DNA of 64,000 bases, taken from Lingula anatina (Eukaryota > Brachiopoda > Lingulata > Lingulida > Lingulidae). Within the stretch, counting starts at the first letter, position 1; every line of letters starts with the position of its first letter. Location of the stretch: contig NW_019774336.1 of assembly GCF_001039355.2 (NCBI RefSeq), positions 383,930-447,929 on the forward strand, given 5' to 3'. The notes beneath the pieces were generated by a model, which had not been told where the DNA came from, ran no database searches, and saw nothing but the letters and a program-made list of their open reading frames with translations. Shown here piece by piece: positions 15,801-29,217 of this stretch. The translations under genes were made by a program, and so were the position numbers.

Positions 15801-18800
15801 GAAATTCCTGTTGAAGTAACCTGCAGGAATGGATTTTTCTTTGCATGGTAGCTAGCCCAGTGATTTAAATAATGTCTTCACACAGTTTTATAATTCAATT
15901 GTGATTGTTTGTTTTGATGGTCTTTATTACATGTTGCAATTGAAATCTTTATCTAGTATTAACATTATTTTTAATCAATGTATGGTGTATGGCAAACTGT
16001 TGTTTTTAATTAGCACCCTGTAAAAAAATCCAAGCTCTGTGACATAATATACAAGAACAAAAAAGTTGCCTGACAACCCTTCATGATAAAGTGTGAAACT
16101 CCCAACATGGACCATACCAGTTAAGAGAGATGACAGATGATTACATCCTGTGTCATAAAAGACCAGGTTATTATCTACCAAAACAATTAACCTATTCGTT
16201 GTCAGTGTATGCTGTCACTGTTACAGATGATCTCGTAGTGAAGGTTTTTTTTATGGTTTATATTTTATATTGTAGATTACCAGTGTGGATTGTTGTCCAT
16301 GGTTGGAGCTGTTTGTCACTGTGGCTAAAGACCACCACCTGAAGGTACGGCCATACAGTACACATATACTGACTTAGGACATTACATTTTTGAGGAAAAA
16401 AAAAACAATTTTGTGTCTCAAAAATGAGTAATTATAAATAAAACTGAATAAATAAATGAAAATGAATAAAAAATAAAAAAAAGTAATTTCAACAAGTTTG
16501 CTAATAAGGGTCAGGCAAACATCAATCCTGTAATTTAACTTTTATCATTATGTAGTTATCTAAGAACAACACCATTGATTATAATATGAAAATGTTTATT
16601 TCAATTTACATTATTACACATTGAGAGCCATTCAGAATTTAGCTGATTATGAATCAACATGCCATGTTTTTCCAGCTATGGGACTATCATAACAAGTTGG
16701 TGAGGGAGATTGTGTTTGATGCCTCCCTGAGAAGTGCCTGCTTTGCCAATGAAAGGGGAGACCTACTGGTGGGCTATCAGAACCACATCAGGTAAGGGGT
16801 CTTCCTTAGTGAAATGTTGAACTGAACTGTACTCACATGTACACTAAATAACCCAAGGTGCTTCAGAAGTAATGTTGATAACCTTGATCTTGGATAATAA
16901 AGGTTCACGCAATAGGCATGAAATTGATTAAAGATTTCCAATATTTTATTCAAATGCTTTTGACCTGACATCTCCAGCTTTTAGTGATTCTTAAGAGATT
17001 CATTTTTTTAAAGATAGTCAAAATTCACTGTTATACATGCCTGTGTGTGTGGGCATCTGAATTATTTAAGTTCCTGGAAACAGATCACTTTTTATACCAT
17101 TTCTTCTTTGAAGTTTGTGACACCTGATAGTTAGAAAAAAATTAACATAGGTAATCAATAAAAATGAACCAGATCCTTTTCGAAAACAAACCTCTCTATA
17201 TTCTGTTAGGACCTATAAGGTATAGCTTCATTTAAAAAAAAGAAAAGAAAAAAAAAACTAGTTCTATTGCTGTCAATGTTTCTTCGAATTTTCAACCAAA
17301 CTAGTTCTTTCATTTTTCCATAGCTGTTATTTAACCAAACATTAAAAAAATAGTGAATGAATCAAGTTGTTTTTCTTAGTGTATTATTGACTCTTCCCCT
17401 GTTTTTAACTGTATATATATGAACAAAGCAGTGTATTTTGTTGCCTATCAATGCCTCATACATGTTTAATGAGGTTCCTGGCCCTGGACGCTTTAGGGTG
17501 TGACGTCCAATCAGTGGTCAATATACCAGCATAACACATTGTACTATATCACATCTGCCCTACCAACCACCACAACAACTGCTGGACTACTGTACTACTG
17601 GTAAAGAGAGTAAGTTCATCTTTTTTAAAAAAATTGATTTTTTATTTTTGTCAACTTACCAGTTTTGTTAAATTGAAATATTTGATACAAAAAGAATACC
17701 TCCTATTTATGCCATGACTGTGTGTATTTACAGTAAATGATATTATACAACTATAGTAGAATCTAATATGAGGTCCAATATAGCAATAAATAAGTTCCAA
17801 CACATATCCTTTATTGTTGTGTTACACAGTAGTAATAGTAGAGGTGACCTGTGTAAAAGGTGTTCATGTTCAAAGTAGAGTTTTGGTTTCATCTATGTTG
17901 CATTTATAGTTCAAAGACTGTGTTGTGTGATGACTCTTAGAAGTGAATAATCAATACTTCAGGCCGAGATAAATTGAATATTTTGATATCTTATGTGATG
18001 AGCACATGTTTAATTGTATAAGAATTTTAGAATTAAAAATGTAGCTAAAGAAGGATAAATTCTGAATAAGTAATTCATGCAGTATGTTATTTTTATTAAT
18101 ACTGGTGGTTTTGCTTTAGTTTCTTAATCTTTGTTGTTATCTTGCTCCTAGAACTTAGAAAAGATGTGGGGATTATTATTTTTCATTAAAGAGTGCCTTA
18201 GGACAAGTCATCACTCGAGTAATAAAAGCATTGAGTTTTAACTTGATTGTTATTTGTTGTAATCAGTTGAATACTATGTCAAAACTTTGGTGATTTTTTA
18301 CATAATGTAACAAAAAATAGATGCTTTTTTTTTTCGAAAAATTGCTCAATTTTTATATGCTATAATTATGGCTAGCATTCCCTCCAAAAGGTATCATACC
18401 TATTAAATAGCTTTTATTCCATTAACCAAATGACCAGAGAATTAATGTAAAATAATTCTTATATTTCTTGAATTAATTGAAATTAAGACAAACCTTTCTC
18501 TCTGGTTTTGAACCATGTTTACAGATAATTTTGAATTCTTGGATCAATGGAAGCTATGTAATCAATCTGAGATAAGATGTATCTCCTTTCAGGTTGAAGG
18601 AAATTACTTTCCTGTATTCTTAATTGAATATGTAAATTACAGGCATTCCAGGAGTTTGATAAGACCTGTGGTATATTGATTTCTAGATCTAAGCTGTTTG
18701 ATAGTGACCAACATTTCCACCTACTGCTTTTGTTACTGGTTTTAGTATAAGCAAAAATCTGACAGCCTAACTTAAAATGATGCAGTTCAAAGTTTAACTT

Positions 18801-21800
18801 TTTTCTTTTCTATTTTTTTTTTATAAAAAACGTATCAATACAGTTAAATTCACCATTGAGATTTTATTTATTGAAATGGATTTTGTGAATAAAACTTATA
18901 CATTTTACCTATTTTCATTTCAAGAAGCGAAATTCTTAACATCAGAATATGATTTTCACTTTGATTTACATAGGTAAAATTGTCATTTCAGTTATATCCC
19001 AGCAGACAAGTACCTGCCTGTGCAGTACCTGGAGAAATTAGTAGAGCTGGAACTTCAGGTATGGTGTTTTTTATTATACATCTGTCATATTTCCTGGAGA
19101 AATAAGCAGAAACTGGGAAATGGGTTTACTTAAATGCAGCCATAAAGTGACACCGATAAAGCGCCACATTTTGAGTGTTAAATATATATACTTGCTCTGA
19201 TGGTCACCAAAGTTGCTGAGTAGATTGTTTTTTTCCCTAGTAATCAGTATTAAATTTATAAGTAGTTTATTGATAGTTTTATGCACTTGGTAAAAAATGT
19301 TGATTTGATTTTTTTTATAAGTTCTAATTGATATTTATCGTGTTTGAATTATTTCATTAAATGAAATAATTACATACTGACATTACTTACCTTTAATTGC
19401 CTTTAGTCATTTTATCCTGCAAAAGAAGATATTGGAATAAGTAGCTGCATTAAATTGTCCAAAATGACTCAAGGCGCATGACTGCTATGAGAATAAACAG
19501 TCATTAAATATAAGTTAAACAGATTGTTTGCAGAAGGGGTTTTAATAGGTTGTGTATATATGAACTGTAGTTTTTCTTTATTGTCAGCAGTTAATTGTAG
19601 TAAATGTGTCTCATGCTGTAAAGTGTTGTGTAGCGTCTTTGTTGGCTGTTATTCCATAGCGGTTACTTTGTTTCAGCCATAATAAGCCAGAACAATTAAC
19701 AGTATAACATATGGGCTAGGCCATCTTGTGTGCTGAAATAACATTTTTATATAAACTGAAAAAGTTGAATTGATATGATTTATTCATAATTGTCAACAAA
19801 TGGATCCAATTTTGATTATTTTTGAGGATTACATGAAGAATTTTAGAAATGTATCATTGATTTTTCTGTAGAAATTTGTCATGGTTGTCTCAGTCTGTAT
19901 ATCTCTGTAGCTTTTTATTAGAAGAAATCCCTCATATATAACTCTTGTTTACATATATTGTGCATGATTTACAACCCACTAAATAGGTGTTAAAAGTAAT
20001 AATAATATATCCAGTGAAGTTTGGGGCACTGTTTATGAAAACTACGGTTAATTTGGGTGCCCTTTGTTGGGACAGAATTGATAAATTTTCTTCATGCGTA
20101 ACATCCAGGTGAGCTCTTTGACCATTGCTGTATGCTGTGAAATTCCTCTAACAATTGGTGAAATAAATGCTGGTTTAGTATTAGTATTGTGGGGGGTTCA
20201 TGTTGGGTAATTGAATTCCCCAGTGTAAAGTGTGTTACAGATTCTGCCCAGTGGTGATATTGTGATCATGGAAACAACATGAATGCTCTGTAAAAACATG
20301 GATGATATGCAGAAATTGAGAACTTTTTTATTTGGTTAGTTTTTGCAAGATATCTATGAGGTATGGTTACTTGTGTTTAATGCAGCTAGTAATTAAAATC
20401 TGCATGATGTTTCGATTACATGCACTATTGCAAGGACATTATACAATTTTATAGCCTTTTCATGCATAAACAATAGGTATGGTTAAAGATGTTTAGAATA
20501 AAGGAAGGTCAACTTGGTGCATTCTTCACCGGTATATATGTATTTTTATCATACAGTCATTGTGCAGTAATCTGAAAGAAGAAGATGGATAGATTCATAT
20601 CGAAATATCTGGTTATCAGCTTCAGTACAGAACACCTTTTAGCTTTTGGTTGATATGAGCATGGAGCCCATGATGAATCAAGCTGCTTAATTTGTATTCA
20701 TCTTAATTTTTTAAATTTATGTCATTTTATTAGAATAATTGCAGAGATCTTGTCAGCATAGAAGTGACACCAAATTAATAGTGTAGTTTATAATGCATAT
20801 GTGTACTTTTGCAGGATGATGTAATAGAAGAGCCCATTGCTTTTGATGCCAGAGTACAGCTGAAGTAAGTACTTACTATAGTACCATTCTGGTGCAATTG
20901 TTTTACTTTAAAGGATACAAATATCAGTTTGTGGTCTAAACTTAGGACTTGTTTAGATCTTATATCTATTGACTAAAAGTTCAATTGAATGTAATAGAAA
21001 TCTGTCTAAATATTTGAATCCTTTTGTATATTATTATGAAAAAACCTATTTGATATTTTGATAAATATAAAATTCTTTTCAGATTAATTCTGTAATCATG
21101 ATTCAAATGTGACAATTTGGAGGGCACCCAACAAAAATTGAATTTTTTCCTTAGTTTATTTAGAAAAGAATTTAGGTGATCATAATCCCAAGTTCTGATT
21201 AGTAATAAGGTGAAAAAGGAAACAAAAATCAATGTATATAAGATATATAAACCTTTACCTAAAGGCTTATCTTTTTAAAGCCAAAATGCTGTTTGCCTGT
21301 CACCGTGTAATCTCTTTATGTATGTATCTATCTATCGCAAGAGGTTCAAACACTTTACGACAGTGTGAAGATATATGCACAAAGTGTTCTTTATGTCCAT
21401 AAGAAGGGAGACCACAATTTAAAAAGGGGAGGGGGGGTAAGAAACTGCTAATTTATTATTGTTACAATTCATTTTTATTGGTAATTTTTTCTAAATTTAT
21501 TTAACAGTGTCCATTTTATACAGACATCATGATTTTTTCCAACAGATTTTTTTTCTTCCAAAGAAACATGTTTTTCCTACCTTTGGCAATTTCAGGATGT
21601 TTGCTTTTCCAAAAGAAATATCCCTCCTTTGTGTATTTAATGATTGGTCATGTATGTTTATTGTATTTTACAGCTTTGACTTGGAGAAGTTACCAAGTGG
21701 ATTGACGCATTTCACAAGAGACATTAGTTACAGTCCAGGGAGACAGGTAGACGTAGAGTGGGATAGCAGCGTGCTCTGGGAGGCCACTCAACTTGCACTG

Positions 21801-24800
21801 CCAGGTAACCATGCATACGAGAGACTAATGGTGACAGAAATTGCGCAGTAGAATAATGGGAAAAAAAGAGATTTGTATAGATGGCATTATATTGTGTTGT
21901 AGCAAATGTCTGCTAGAATTTTAGATATCTTTTATATTTGTGACAGCAAAATTGGCGTTTAGCCACCAGTATGGTCTTGGATTGGTATATTTAACTTATT
22001 AATTTTTGTTTTAGAATTTGTGTACATGCAGATAGTCCCTCTTGAAAGCTTTTGGTGTAATATTTTTGCGTTTGTTTTAAAATATTTTTATGGACAGGCA
22101 TCATGTGTAAGGAACACAAACTTAAGAAGTAAAATTTGAAATTGTTTTTCCGTCTTATATTACAATTAAGGTTCAATTCTAATGCAGCCTCACAATCTTG
22201 TGTTGTGTTTATGGGCTGTCTAGACATTACAATTAGCTATTGAAATCTATACATGTCATTTATATACAGTCATCTCAGTAAGATATGACTGAGCATTCTT
22301 AGGGCCAGAAGTTTTTTTTTACCCATAAATAATGTATGATTATATTGTGTATGTATGTGTATCCTGTTGTAAACATGAGGTCTGTGTTATTATACTGAAG
22401 TTGTGCTGACTTTTTCCTGTTGTTATCTCAAGGTTTTTGTAGTGAAACATTTGTTTTGCTTTCAGTGCAGATTTACTAAAACTTTGTGGTTAATTAGTTT
22501 TAATTATTGGATATACTTTGGATATGGAGCATACCCAGAATAACCAACTGTGCCTATCAGTAGAAAATGATTTTTCAAGATGCTTGTGATTGCTGACTGA
22601 GAAGTCTTAGAATTTTGAATAAATTAAATGATGACAATTGGTTTCAAATACAGACACAGGGAAAAACGAAGTGAGAATTATTTTCCTGGAACTCGCTGAA
22701 GCATTCAAAGCACTTAAAAGAAGGTCATGTTCAAACATGAACATTTCCAGACCAATTTTGCAAAAAAAAAAGAAAAAAATTTTCCATTTTTAGTCATTTG
22801 TAGCATGTTGTATGTAAGGCTTGTTCATGCAATAAATAGAAAACCTGGGGACATCTTACCCTCAAACTTACTAAAGCATCACATAGCATTAAAATACAAG
22901 ACACGCTTGAATGGCATTTGCAAAATTATCCTGTTGTTTCAGTTTTTTCAGTACCTATGTTTTTAGCATTGGAACCTTCTCAATGCAATTAATGTATAAA
23001 TAAAAAAAAATTATTTTCCTCAAATTTTCTGAGGTGATTCATAGCATTAAAATAAGGATCAACCTGGAACACTGTCTTATCTCAAGTACTCATATATAGG
23101 AGAAGATAAAAAAACAGCTTTAATAAATCATTCTCTTCTCATTTTTTTTTTTTTTTGTGCTGCGGTCAAGTTGCCATAAATCTGCAGCATATATGTCATT
23201 ATCTCACCTTAGACATTCAGATATGTTAAAGGGATAATAACTCTTCGTAAAAACATTGTGAATAACTCATAGAAATATAATATATTCTGTTTTACCACAA
23301 AAACAGCAGTAATAGCTATTATTCTGATATCTGAGCTTGTCTTTGGACCACGTGACCTCCATTGATGGTTATACTCTGTTATAATCTCTTAAGAGATTTT
23401 AACAAAAAACCAAACTTTTTAGAAAAAAACCAGGGACTAAATTTGAATGTAAAAATGGATTCATTAACCATTGGTAAGTATGGGAAAATTGTTGTTTACT
23501 CCAGGAAAATTCATTTTTTGGCCGAAACGAAGAGTTATTATCCCTTTAATAGTTCTGTAACTGGTATTGGTCTGACTCTGTACATTTGAAAGCTTTTCTG
23601 TATTGTTTTGTCTAGTGATAGTGCTTTTGTTCCTACTAAAGAGTTAGCTTAAGATATATTAACCTTTTGGGGCATAAGATTTTATTAAGTACTGCAGTTT
23701 TCAGGCCTCTTGTTTTGTCAATTATATTGTAATTTGTAGGAGTTAAGTGGAAATGAATGTAAGGCAGCCAAATCCATCAAAGGAATGTACTTCTGACTTA
23801 GTTAATGAAATGTTACAAACGGTATGCTAAAACTTACTGGTTCCCCTAATTTAAAACCAATTAAATGGGAAGAGCAGCTCAGAAGATCAAAGTGGCTGTT
23901 AATTCAATCTAGTCATTGAAATTAGATATTTTCTGAAGTACCTGTATGCTACCTGTAACTTCAACTTATAGCAGTTCATGTTGTTTCCTGATAAATATTC
24001 TGAACCTGTCATTACACAGTGTCAGATATTTTCTGGATTTTCTGGAAATTTGCAAATTGCATTTCACAAAATTAGCTTATCCAGCTTGCTTTATAAACAT
24101 CATTTTCTCAAACACAGATAATTATATGAAAAGTCTAAAATACATACAGGTAAATGTTTGATATCCAGTTCTTGACAAAAGCTATATTTTTTCCTGCAAA
24201 GGAAACTGAATGCAATTTATATACATTATAAAGACTTGATTTTAAGAGATATTTATTCATCATTTCAGAGGAATTAGGGGTAGGTGGCAGCACACCATTC
24301 AAGCTGAGCTCAGCACATGTACATGTACCACGAGTGCTGCCCAGACAGTTGTATGGATATGACACAGTGATAGATCACTCTGTACCACCACCATCTACTG
24401 AGTGGGGGGAGGAAGCAGCAGACGACACTGACAAGGAGATGGTGAAAGAAAGCAAAGATGGAAAAGAAAAGGGAATGGAAGATGAAAAGAAAGTGCAGAA
24501 GCGAAAATATCCCATAGCACCAGATGGTAAGTCTTTTTCATTGGTTTTGTTATTGTTTTTGGCTCTGGCCACTCTATATGTAACATGTGAAATGTTCACC
24601 AAAAATAGACATTATTAAAGCTGACCAGGAATAATAACCACCCATTTTTTCTTTATGAATATTATGCCAGCATAACTCTTACACTAGAATAAGCAGTTGA
24701 TAAATGTTGGAAGATCAAAATACTTTCTCTTGTTCTGTTTGTTTGGCAATCAAATCTAAAATAAAGTTATCTAAAGTTGACACTGTTTGGAAATCCTCAA

Positions 24801-27800
24801 GACTTAATATCTTATATATTAAAAACATTTTATATGTATTTATATAAAGTTACAGCTCTATTTTTTTCACTTGTTGTTTCAGGGTATATTCCCAACTCTG
24901 TGGTGCGTAGGTTGATACCAGGGTTTAGGACACAGCCAGATTTCCTGCAACTGCAGCAAGCATCTAAAGAGAAGTGGACCCTAGACAAGGTACTAAGGAC
25001 ATTGGAATAAATAGTGATGGTAGCAAGTGTGATTAATTAATTTATTTATATTTATCTATCTGTTTGTTTATTTTATCACTTTTTGTTTGTATTAAAAAAT
25101 AGATGAATTGAATTGTGTACTTCATTGCAAAAAATATTTTTTCTCTTTCTTCTTAGTTCTATCTGTGTTGTGTGTTGGGTTTTTCAGTTACCTGTCTTCC
25201 AACAGAAAAGATTCAGAAGGTTGTGGGGAACCAGGAAAGATTCTGAAGATTTTCTGTCCAGAGTAGGTATTTTGGGATTTAAATCAATAGTATTTTAATT
25301 TTTGAAACCTTAGCCTTTCATTATTCTGTAAACCCATGCTTATATATACATTATTTATTTGTAACATGTGCATGCCTAAGATAGGAGTAAAATCTAATGG
25401 TAATTAATTTGAAATGGTCTCAATAACATTTAGAATACAGCTTATATAAAAAATTAATTGGTACAGTATGGTCAACTTATGAAAAAAATACATTTACCCA
25501 ATGTTTATTGCCTTTGATCATAAACCTTTAAAGGCTAGAAAATCAATTAGGAAGCAAGTGAACAAGTTTAATGTAGGCAGCTTATTCACAGAAGGCATAG
25601 ACCTAGCCCAGCTCAGATGTCAGGTGACTTAGTGAAGTGGTTGTATTGCTAACATCCTGATGAAACCACATGCTTAGTCACGTTTTAATTTTGCACAATT
25701 TAGTTACAGGAAGAAAAAGGCCTCTCTTTACAAGGTCTTTGTAAACTGTAGAAATAGATGGAAGTTTGTTTCATCTTTCTTTTCAAGAAAATCTAATACA
25801 TATAATATGTAATATGTAATATTTTATTGTACACAAGTACACACTCAAGTTCAGCCTTGGTTGTGATGATACCAAACACTTGTTTTTTTTTTGTGTGCTG
25901 CACTCTCTCGTCGTTTTGACCTGACAGAGCACTATCATATCCACTGTTCGTTTTTATCATTTATTTCTATTTGCACTGAGTGGTCCTTTTTACTAGGTGG
26001 CACATAGGTCAACTGATATAATTTGTTTAAATTGTGATGCTTGAGTGGTTAAAAATCTGGAATGTTGTCATGTAGATTATGATGGATGGATTAATTTAAT
26101 AGGTTTTATAGAAGAACAAGAATTTATTGATTGGTTTGAGGGTGATATTGGATCTTCGTTATATGGCAATTTGCCCTTATGTATATTGAATTGAATATTT
26201 ACAATTGGTAGATTGGTGTCATCTGAGGTGAAGATCTCCCCCTACCCCCCCCCCCCCCAAAAAAAAAAAAATCATTTTGACAAAAATGATAAATAAACAG
26301 CTAATATGCTAAAAAAACAACACCTGCCATTTTGCAGCTAAGCAGGTAAAACGCGACTGCTAAAGCAATCAGCACATTATGACACACAGTCCATGTTCAC
26401 ACCTTATACAATCCCCACTCTATAATATTGTCAGTTCTTTTCTATCATATTTTGTACAGCATCAGATCTAGCAACAGCAATACCCAACTTTGTTGCATTG
26501 AACACAATGCACATATGTTAAATTGTAGGGCCATGTCTCACCTAATGCAATGTGTGTATGTCAAATTGCCAGTCAACATGTCACTCCTTACACAATGTGC
26601 GTGTGTCAAATTGCCAGTCAACAATCAAATTGTCATGGCCAACATTGCTACACAATAAGCACAAGATTTTAAAATATGTAGACTGTAAAACATAATACAT
26701 GTGTGACTCTAATATATTCCTGACTTACGTATATGATAAGATATTTATATATTGTACAGGAGGAAGAGGAGGACAGTTCATCAGACAAACCATTCTTTTG
26801 GGATGAAGAGTCAGATGAAGAAGTGTCCACAGTTGATGAAGAGGTTTCAGCTCCTGACAGTGCAGCTTCACAGGATCAGGAGACAAAAACTGAACCAAGA
26901 AAATTTCTGGACAGTAAGAACAAGACTATTTCAGAGCTTTTTCAACATTTTGTAAGAGTGAACTTCAAGTTTTGTCAGATTTTCAGTTACTTCTAGCACT
27001 AAAAGTAATATTTCCACTTTAAGTTAGTGATTTCTTTTACTCTGTACAGTGTTTTATATTATTGTTTTCAGTTAAGCTGGGCAAATTTGAAGTAAACAAG
27101 GTTGATTGGAATTCTTTTAGAAGGAAAAAAGGTGTTTTTGCTGCAAAGGAAAAATTTAAAAGTTTACCCAAACCAAGTGATATCACTGAGGCCAAAGAAG
27201 AAGCCATTGTAAGTAGGAGAATTGTAGGTTTAGGTTTCTTTGATTTTTCCTTATATGATAGCCCAAGTAATAAATATTGGCATTTATAGTTGTACATGTA
27301 GTCTGCAAGGAATAGGTGTTTAATGAGAGTATAAGTATTGATAAGCATTTCATCACCTGATTATAAATATACAGACTAAATATACAAGGGAGTGAAATTA
27401 ACTTGGTAACTACATATATTGAGACAATATATTATCTATGTGCTCTATTTTTGTACCTTTTGTTTTCACAGTATCATTGTTTAGTGCAATATTCATCTTT
27501 GTATTTGTATGTTTTCTAGGAAACCAAACCGTCCATACATGACCAGACAGCTCCTCAAGCTACCAAAGCAACCAAGAAAGAGGTGCCAGAGTTACTGGTC
27601 AAGATAAGCCGTGAGCCCTGGTTTCCAACGGGGTATTCTCTGACTGTGGTGGAAGTCATACGCGCGTTTAACACAATCACAGACAACCTCAGTGACACTC
27701 ATCAAAGGGAACTCTCACAGTATATTGTAGAGATTTTTAAGTAAGTGACCAAGTGATGAAAAATTAATACATAGCACTATATTGAGCCTGTGAACTGAAA

Positions 27801-29186
27801 ATTTAGCCTGTGAGATATACAAAGCTAGAAATAATCAGCTATGTGCTTTGATTAATTAAGTGATTCAATTAACATGTATGAGTCATGTTCTTTCTTCAAT
27901 ATATAGAATATTTATTAGGTAAATTGAGCACAGTGATTATTGTGGAACTTGTGTAAAATGTCATGGATGTCTTAAAAATTGTTACACCTTGTAAGGGTAA
28001 TTTTTTATCTTTTATTGTGAAAACAGATCATCTTAAGCATACTGTGAGAGTAAGTATAGGAAAGAATTTATTGTAAGGTATTATGACTTCTTCAGGACCC
28101 TGGGAATCCCATATGTTTCCTTGGTGGACACTGTAGACAAATGTCTGGAACAGTTGGAAGGGTCTTCCAGGACTGCTGTAAAGAGAAATGCTGCTTGGGT
28201 GCTGGGAGAGCTTGGAGTGGACCAACAGAAAGTGATCACTGGACTGGTGAAGAAACTGCTGGATAGAGATGTAAGCTGAGTGTGTGTGTGTGCATGTGAG
28301 TGTGTGTGTGTGCGTGTGTATGTTTGTGTAGCAAAGGGTAGTGTTAGTCAGAGAGTTAAAACAGCACTTGAAAAGAGATTGTCAGACATTTGTGCCCTGG
28401 GTTATACCAAAGTATTAGAAGCAGGGCATTAAATATCAAATATACACATATTTGAGTAAAGTAAATGTTGAAATTAATAGATATATATTTCTCTTTTAAA
28501 TCTCTATATAAACTATGCTTTTCATTTAAACCAATCCCACATAACACATTTTACCTGCTTGAGCTAAATCTCAACTAACGCATTGTGACTTTCAGGCTGG
28601 AGTTGTAGATGAATGCTTGACTGCCTTGAAGAAGATTAAAGGCGTGGAGAATAAAGCCGATTTGCTCAGTCTAATCAATAACATTGAGACCCTTAAGAAG
28701 CTGGACACCAGGCAACTTGAGGTAAAAATAGAATGATTAATAAAAAGCCATTAAATGCCTTTTGCAGACTTATGTGACCTGTGGTTATTACCAAGGTTTT
28801 GGGGATTAAAGATGTTCTTGATATTTTTGTACAGAAATGAAAACAAATGGGTTGTGTATATAATTATACTCTTTATATCAGATTGTCAGTGAAGTATTTT
28901 TACCATAATTTTACTCTTTTAACATGAAAGGAGCTGTATAAAGTTGTCAAAAGATTGTACAAGGTAATGAAAGGGAACATGTTTTTAGAAGTGATATTCT
29001 TTTTAGTTTATGGCTATCTTCATTCTGTGCCTAAAATGAAGGACTTGAATGTGTTTTTGGCGGAATGTTTTTCTTTTTCTTTTATGTTTTTTGCATTTTT
29101 TGTATTAGGCAGATCTGGCGCATAATAATGGTTTGATTTGTTCCAGTTTATTTAGAGTGCCAGTTATTATACCTCAATCTGTATTT

Positions 29187-29217
<31 letters not shown>

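Larger units (their letters stand above)
8354..21804 (+). other. WD40 beta-propeller exons 1-26 of the WDR97-like gene
   Basis: Exons read from splice sites: 8354-8382, 8748-8892, 9109-9329, 9567-9618, 9836-9939, 10263-10347, 10567-10623, 10848-10931, 11254-11306, 11519-11579, 11753-11816, 12329-12417, 12661-12768, 12910-13005, 13245-13319, 13557-13623, 13881-13981, 14220-14291, 14620-14835, 15212-15285, 15617-15722, 16276-16344, 16676-16791, 18992-19058, 20815-20864 and 21674-21804. WD-type strands seen include GDGSIL|VWNS, SKDGTVRVWRLD, GTDQQIKIWELE and HLK|LWDYH. Exon 3 uses the ttgag acceptor at 9104-9108, because the upstream cag would break the frame. Exon 15 could end at 13295 or 13319; both keep frame, and the longer form gives a better hydrophobic strand (ITLVYPLAMLQ). 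Confidence 0.75.
24269..27208 (+). other. Linker exons 27-31 of the WDR97-like gene (charged, partly disordered)
   Basis: Exons 24269-24526, 24883-24989, 25188-25262, 26760-26913 and 27072-27208. Exon 27 holds LPRQLYGYDTVIDHS followed by a Lys/Glu-rich run. Exon 28 holds GYIPNSVVRRLIPGF. Exon 30 is strongly acidic (EEEEDSSSDKPFFWDEESDE). For exon 30 the donor inside GGACA|GTAAGA at 26913 is chosen over the later CATTTT|GTAAGA, because only the first restores the frame into exon 31 (DIKLGKFEVNKVDW). Confidence 0.7.

Noticed and set aside
17470-17612. Possible extra exon in intron 23 of the WDR97-like gene (open frame GVTSNQWSIYQHN... with a TG|GTAAAG donor)
   Set aside because: Exon 23 ends in phase 2, and reading into this segment in that phase hits a stop at once. 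Exon 23 joins exon 24 at 18992 perfectly (NHI-SYIPADKY).
26752-26955. Second plus-strand frame MYRRKRRTVHQTNHSFG over exon 30
   Set aside because: It overlaps the true acidic frame, which alone splices in phase with exons 29 and 31.
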